A DNA stretch of 64,000 nucleotides, taken from Patiria miniata. Taxonomy: Eukaryota; Echinodermata; Asteroidea; Valvatida; Asterinidae. Under the pieces are notes generated by a model. The model was not told the DNA's origin and made no database searches. It was given only the letters and a program-made list of their open reading frames with translations. Location: contig NW_024037062.1 of the NCBI RefSeq assembly GCF_015706575.1, forward strand, positions 7,994,811-8,058,810, written 5' to 3'. Within the stretch, counting starts at the first letter, position 1; each line of letters opens with the position of its first letter. Shown here one piece after another: positions 57,805-64,000 of the stretch. The translations under genes were made by a program, and so were the position numbers.

Positions 57805-57945
57805 TGTAGGTCTGGAGACCGGTCTCGGTCTCGGTCTCGGTCTCGAGACCCCTTTTTGCCAGTCTCAGTCTCGGTCTCGGTCTCAGGAGTTGTGGTCTCG
57901 GTCTTGGTCTCGGTCTTGGTCCCCTTTGGTCTCGATATTTTGGCT
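57805..57945. repeat. GGTCTC hexamer array, independent copy
   Basis: 'cagtgttgtaggtctggaga' opens the array. The arrays at 29130 and 59915 close with 'gactacaacactg', its inverse. This looks like the terminal repeat of an element whose ends are made of GGTCTC runs. Confidence 0.85.
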
Positions 57946-57949
57946 GATC

Positions 57950-59529
57950 TCGAGTCGAGAGCAGCCAAAAAGTGAGGGGGCGGAATGGCCCTTTTAGGGT
58001 TAAGTAAAGAATCAGTTTAGGGCAAATGTGACTGCAGTGTGATGCTAATGGACATGTCTCTCTTCACTTTCTAGTGAGTGAGGCATAATCCAATAACCAT
58101 TGCTCCTCTTCTTATTTCTCGTTTTTATTAGGGGATGATCTGTTGAAACAAGCACTTTATAGCCATCCTCATTTATTCCAAATACAACTGAGATTTAAAT
58201 CTTTATGAATCAAGACTGAAACATTATTTTTACCGTCAGATTTTGTATTTTGAATATGGGGAACAATTCAACTCTTTTTCCCTAGAAATATTGGTGATTT
58301 TTTTCTATTTTCCTTTTAAATTTTTCCTTTATTCGTGGAGGCGGGAAAACGTTGTTTTTTTTTCATTACATTTATTAATGGATATTCATCAATTCGTAGA
58401 CCGTTAAATTGGTATTAGTGGTGGACAGCTGAATTCTGTGATCTCTTTATTAAAATAGACACGACTTGGGAATAGGGTATGCAAATTACGTGAAATGTTC
58501 ACAGTTACTACTCAATAACATGTTCTTTATCTCAATTGTATTTTTTACAAAATGGAGCGTGCAATTTTTTTATTATACGGTCACTTTCTTTTTGACTCAC
58601 CATTATGGTATTCATCTTTTCATCTATGATAAACACAAATTGAGCTACTGCCATGGTCACAAAAAATATAGTCTAATTGCCTGCCTCGTCTCCTTCCTAA
58701 ATGTCAATTGCATTTGCATGAGTCGAGAAGAATTGTGTTCCATTAATCGCCATATGCTGTTACGGCCATCAGAATAAACTATTAATATATTGGCAATATG
58801 TCGTACTTGTTAATCACTAAAATATTCAAGTAAATTTCCCTGCAAAGTAGCCGATGCGGGCGATACGATGGCATGGTACAAAACACAGAGAGGCGTGCGC
58901 ACTGAGCCATGAATCCTAAAAGTGCATCTCGCCCACCACATTCAGTTTGTGACAGCGCCCTTCTATTGTGTCGGCCATATTCTCAAATAGGCTAATGGCG
59001 ATGATGACGGCGGGCAGATTAACAGAAGATAGATCAGGCAAATATGGTTCATCAATCTTCTATAGTATATGTAACGTTATTGACATTAATCAAAAATAAA
59101 GTGGCATTACATTTCAGCCTTAGCCAGGCCTTCTTCAGAGATAAATGACAGAGGAACAAAAAACAAACATGTAGGGGACACACAAACATGCAGGGTTGAT
59201 AGGAGAATCACAAAGAGGGATGGGGGGGGGCAGACCAATCCATATCTGGCTACCATCTCTCAATGTTTTGGTCTACATGTACAAATCTATATTCCATGAC
59301 TGAAATTTTAAAAATAAATCAATATTTTCTTGCTCCAAATTTTTTTTCGAATCAGGTTTACAAGGAGGTCCAATGTAAAATTAAAGTTGCATTTAAATAT
59401 CCGTTAGTGGTCATTGATGAAACCAAGGGGTGGCTGTGGCGTTTAGGGTCCGAGTTCCTATAACAGATGAAACATCCACCTTTAACTTTTTACTTTTGTC
59501 AAGTTTCAACATTGCAAAAAACTAGTACA
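57950..59529. other. Stretch without a recognised gene
   Basis: AT-rich sequence with no splice-bounded coding segment I can support and no clear similarity to other parts of the window, apart from a G tract at 59221-59230. Confidence 0.5.
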
Positions 59530-61353
59530 AATTATCGTACTCCTAAGTTAGAGTTTCTTCACCAGATTTACACTTTATATATAGTAGTTAAACAATATTT
59601 TTAAAACAAAATAATTTTTAAAAAGTGGCAAAAATATATGGAGTTCATCAAATAAAGTTTTCCCCTTCTTTAAATTAGGTTGTTTCCAATTTTTTTAATT
59701 GAATGTGACAAGAACAAATTCTGTTGCCATGTTGTAATTTATGGCATGAAGCAAACACGAAGAGCACTCGCATGACACATTTAAGCAGGTACAAGTGATT
59801 CCTAACTTTCAATCACTTTCTTCACATCCCCATGAACATCAACAACTCAAGGACAGACTGTTCAGCTGTTATTAGTGTCTTGTTGTTTATTTAGATTATT
59901 GTTATTTATTATCCGCGGTCTCGGTCTCGGTCTCGGTCTCGGACCATTTCGGTCTCGGTCTCGGTCCGCCTTGAAGGGGCTGGTCTCGGTCTCGGTCTCG
60001 GTCTCGCAACTTCAGGTCTCGGTCTTAGTCTCAGTCTCGGACTATCCGGTCTCGACTACAACACTGATAGGATCCCCATTAAACAAACAATAACTTGATT
60101 TTTGAATAAGGTTTGTACCACTGATAACAAAAAGTAACGACTCCCCCCAGTGGCGGTTCTAGGGGGGGGGGGGCTAGGGGGGGCTGTATCCCCCCCCCCA
60201 AAAAAATTGTCTAGCCCCCCCCCCCCCCCAAGAAAATCGGCCCCAATACGAACGGTCTCCCCTAAATAAATAGTCGTGGGAAGGGTGTATTTGAATAGTA
60301 TGCCTAATTGTAGGATTTCATCAGCGCTCCCCATTGAAAATATGGCACGATGAATATGAATATCATGTGCGGACCCAGATAGGTTACTGCCGATGGCGGA
60401 GGGTGTACGGTGTGCCAAGGGCCGAGGGCTGATCCAAGGGAGGGAGGGGGGAGGCCGGGCCATGCCTCTTCCACCAAAAAAAAAAACGAATCCAATTTCT
60501 TTTTTGGGGGTGACGTCACAAACAAAGGTAGCACAGCACCAACTTTTCCTAAAATATAGGTTTTCCGGCCAATTTCACCAAGTTGTCATTGAATTTAATG
60601 CCTGGCTTATTCGATTTAGATTGAAATTGAAAGATCACGCAGATCGGTATTTGATAATCAAGAATTATTTAATTTCACTATCCGAGCATTCTATCGCCTT
60701 TTAGCTTCACTCGTCCCTATCAAAGATGCATTCATTTAAAAGTATTGCGTTGTTCATTCAATTTCGTCTAAACCAGCATTCGTTTTCATTAATGGGCAAA
60801 TATATGTTACATTTTGTCAAACATCTTTTAAGACTTCATACGTGTCCGTATTCCTTTGCGTAAATCATATTTGATGACTTCAGTCCGTAGATGCCTTTCT
60901 TTCTTAATTAAAGGGTATGTGCAATGAATTTTTGTAAAATATGTTTGCCCATTAATGAAAACGAATGCCCGATCAACCCCTTACTGCTGGTTAGGACGAA
61001 ATTAAATGAACAACGCGATACTTTTAATATGAATGCATCTTTGATAGGGACGAGTGAAGCTGACAGGCGATAGAATGCAAAAAGTTGATGCAAAAGGTTG
61101 ATGTCCTAACTAATTTTTTCAACTTTTCACCTGAAATCGCTTGTAATTTGAACCTGATGACGTCACAAAATTCGTCACATTTCCGGACCAGGGTTCATGT
61201 TCAAACCAGGCTACCTCCTCGTCCATTCACCCGTTATTTCGAAGCAATAAATTTTCTTATGATTTTGAGGATTCTGTATGTATTTTGAATTCAACTAACT
61301 TTAGTCTTCCGGTTACTCCGGGAGGAAAGGTCAAGCATGTTAATGAAGGTATG

Positions 61354-63128
61354 TGTCACATTTTGATCTGAAAATTTTCTTATTTTCATGTGTAATTTTC
61401 TCATGTTACCAGTAAGTTTGTACATGTTGTTCCTTTAACTGAATAAAGTTCCTTTAAGTACCAGTCTGTGTCTATTTATTTCCCCAATAGCTTGATTGGC
61501 TAATAGTTTAGGCCTAATGAATATTTAATCAGGTCTTGCTCTCACATACTTTTCTTTTTGTCAGTTGAGTGAATGTACCTTATAAGGACAGATATGTGGT
61601 GTATGGTTAATTGTATGTGTGTTGCTGGAATGTGCCTTTTGTTGAGTGCCATGGTTAGTGGAGCTTGGAATTTTTGTCAGTTTTTCTTGGGGTGCGGCCT
61701 AGTCAGTTGAGACCAGAGACCGATAGCAGAAGAGTCAACATTTTGCAGGACTCTTGAGCAGAATTTTGCTTTGCCAAACCTATCCAGTGAATCATTGCCT
61801 AAAAAGTGCTGAATATTTAAACAGCCTTGTGTGACAAGCAGATTCTCTGATTTATTCGAGTGAAGAAACTCCTAACCATGGCACGTAATTCCGGGGTTTG
61901 AAGTTGAGCTACTTTTACACCATCTCTGTTGTGCCGAGAGCTACCTGTACTTCCCCTACCGCACTGGTTAGAAGTGACGTACCACCTGTATCTGATCTGT
62001 TGGACGGGAATCAGAGTGTGGCACTGCACATATAGACTGGGATCACCAAGCTTAGCATCGCCAACTTCATCATCTTCCCTTATAAACTGTGACGTCCCCG
62101 GAACGTTTAGGACTGATAACATATCAAGTGTCGGGAACAATTTTGTAAATATTAAGATTTCCTGATCTAGAGGTCCGGAGATATTGAAAATACTTGTTAA
62201 AAACTTGCTAAAAACAGGAGAATGTTTATGGCATATATAACTGAAGTTGAAGGTTTTCAGAAGAGTTAGTTTCGAGGTTGACGATAGCGGATTGAGGTTA
62301 AAATTAATATTGATTAAGGCCGGTTGGCATTGAAGATTTCAGTGGATTGTAAAAAGGTTAAATTAAAATTTTGATGTGAAAAAGGTTTTTCTGAATTGAA
62401 AACCGATTCAAAATTTTGGCTTGAAATTGGATGTGAAATCTGGAAGTTGAAAACAGAAATTTAATTCACATAGATATTGGAGTTGAAGTTTATTGGATTT
62501 GAGATTGTTATTGAGGTGAATTTGGAAAATTTTGAAGTCAGTAGAAGTCTGGAGACTATATTTTGGAAGTGATTTTGAAGACAGAAAATTTTCTGTTAGT
62601 TTAAGTGAGTTTCGTAAGTTTGAGAAGTATAGATTTTGAAACTCGAGTAAAATTTGAAATTTAAGTGTAGAAATTTGAAATTTGAGGTTATTGATCATAT
62701 TTCGAGACAATTTTGTTTTTGGAGATTGGTTATTGATCAATGGTTTGAGACCTGAAGTTTGCAGATTGAGAATTAGTGCGAATTTATTGATATTTGAAAT
62801 TCTCGTAGTTGAATTTGGAAGTGATTTGCTTTTGAGAGTATTAATTCATTGAAGCGTTGAGAAATAACAAATTTGAAGAAGTTTGCAGATTGAGAATTTA
62901 TTGGAAAACTGTACCTGATTTGAATAAGTCAAGTTATAGAAATTGTTTTGGACTTGTGAATTTATAATTTTGTGAAATTTGGGGATTTTGTGTGAATAAA
63001 TTTGCTTGTATATTGTATATAGAATACTGAGAAGTGTCTAGTTGGTTTTCATTCTTTTCATGGGAGTGTATGGCATATTTCCTAAATTCTATTTGTCCGA
63101 TGGAGTCACCAAAAGTGACTGTGTGACA
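61354..63128. mobile_element. Solo-LTR-like insertion with 5-bp target duplication
   Basis: Starts TGTCACA and ends TGTGACA, with the TG...CA ends usual for LTRs. It is flanked by GTATG at 61349-61353 and 63129-63133, while copy 1 has a single GTATG (30466-30470). It is 1775 bp with no retroviral-type coding region, one 'gaataaattt' poly(A)-like signal near the right end (about 62992), and a long purine-rich, GAATTTG-type middle (62280-62930). A solo LTR from recombination, or a non-autonomous LTR element, are both possible. Confidence 0.8.
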
Positions 63129-63152
63129 GTATGGCCTATCAGATTTGCAAAG

Positions 63153-63943
63153 TATAGGTTTTCCCGGCCAATTTCCATATTTTTTTTCCTGATCATTTTC
63201 TTCATCAGCCATTCAATTTTGCGTGATGTTTTACACATATCTGATCAAATTGGGGTTTCTTTTTCATTATTTGGGCATTCAATTTAAATTTTTAGGCACC
63301 AAGATTTTGCTCCAAATGTTCGTTTTCGTTTTGGAGCATTCTATTTCGTTTTAGTACGTTCAAATTTTAGGCTGGCAATTTGAACAGAAAACCTCTAGCT
63401 GAACAGAGTCTTTCTGAATTGGCATCACAGCAACAGCGTCCTCAGTAGTCTGGAAAAGCACGGAAACGTTTAACTGTTTAAAGAATTGCACTTTGCAATA
63501 AGAGTATATACCAAAAAGGGATGTCAAATAGTTTTCATGCATTTAAGAGGAGTCAAAAGTTGCAGAAAATGTGTTCCCTTAGATAAATTCATTGCATGGA
63601 CTCTTTAAGAAAGAGAGGTGTGCATCTACGGATTGAAGACGTCTGATGTAATACGCAGAGATAATTCAGAATTTTATAGGAATACGGGCACACACAAAGA
63701 TGCTTGATAAATGTACAATATGTTTGCCAATTGATGAAAATGAATGTCCGATCAACCCTTACTGCTGGTTCAGACAAAATTGAATGAACAAGACGATACT
63801 TTTAGAATGCAAGGATATTGAAATGGAATGATTCTTTTTAATGGTCGAATGACGATGTGAGTGATTTTTCAATTTTAATCTAAATTGAATGAGCCAGGCG
63901 TTACATTAAATAAAAACTTGGTAAATTGGCCGGGAAAACCTAT
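63153..63943. mobile_element. 'taggttttcccggccaattt' TIR element, second copy
   Basis: Counterpart of 30490-31282 within the segmental duplication. Left 'tataggttttcccggccaat', right 'aattggccgggaaaacctat'. Non-coding. Confidence 0.75.
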
Positions 63944-64000
63944 ATCAACATGATTGTTTATTATTTGTCCATGAGTTAAACAAAATGACGATTTGTTAAT

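Larger units (their letters stand above)
59530..64000. repeat. Segmental duplication, copy 2 (partner 28753-31339)
   Basis: Direct orientation, about 30.8 kb from copy 1, and cut by the window end at a position matching 31339. It contains the GGTCTC array (59915-60060), the G/C-tract repeat (60145-60530) and the foldback family. About 110 bp near 61135-61250 ('cgcttgtaatttgaacctga' onward) is absent from copy 1. Confidence 0.9.

Noticed and set aside
60056..60463. - strand 135-codon frame
   Set aside because: Spans C/G tracts of a dispersed repeat. The copy at 29279-29690 breaks the same frame differently.
62408..62740. - strand 110-codon Asn/Leu/Ser-rich frame
   Set aside because: Lies in the purine-biased middle of the solo-LTR-like element and is low-complexity.

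Overview
This window reads as nuclear DNA from a marine invertebrate deuterostome. It is AT-rich, repeat-saturated and intron-rich, with GT-AG exons, many short DNA transposons, LINE and Crypton remnants, and no prokaryotic gene layout. Several dispersed repeats look like ones I associate with echinoderm genomes: a long foldback with a 'CTTAAGCA' motif at 17248-17491, a repeat with the 'tatagcgcttt' motif at 47228-47510, and KIAA1958-like Crypton sequence. An echinoderm, perhaps a sea star, is my best guess, but it is an inference.

Two complete paralogous genes can be assembled by eye, each with four exons on the + strand: gene A (8164-12589, 239 codons) and gene B (34005-37164, 228 codons). 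Both encode a signal peptide, a short coiled-coil-like segment, and one F5/8 type C (discoidin) domain closed by a Cys pair. The intron phases are identical (1, 1, 0). They look like small secreted, possibly oligomeric, carbohydrate- or lipid-binding lectins. A third, broken exon 1 (4568-4714) sits at the end of a tandem duplication of the gene A upstream region. Two other likely gene starts are a signal-peptide exon at 22398-22581 and a two-exon 5' end at 45424-57086. The latter encodes a secreted Cys-containing protein I do not recognise, and it probably continues past the window.

Layout. 1-8374 holds two tandem copies of a roughly 4-5 kb unit: minisatellite with a higher-order period, repeats, CAA/CAG array, TATA box and exon 1. 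The copies differ by clean insertions, which gives empty sites for two DNA transposons. 8375-13150 is the rest of gene A. 13150-33960 is non-genic apart from the 22398 exon: MITEs, tandem repeats, and a family of TGACGTCA-rich repeats duplicated at 24-28.7 kb. 34005-37880 is gene B, whose first intron carries a hAT-like element nested inside another, both with 8-bp target duplications. 38-45 kb holds foldback elements and a LINE fragment. 45.4-57.1 kb is the putative second secreted gene; its intron contains a decayed CR1/L2-like LINE and a Crypton remnant. 57-64 kb ends in a segmental duplication (59530-64000 matches 28753-31339), in which only the second copy carries a 1.77 kb solo-LTR-like insertion.

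All exon boundaries were read by eye from splice signals, reading-frame continuity and paralogue comparison. No alignment or database search was run.
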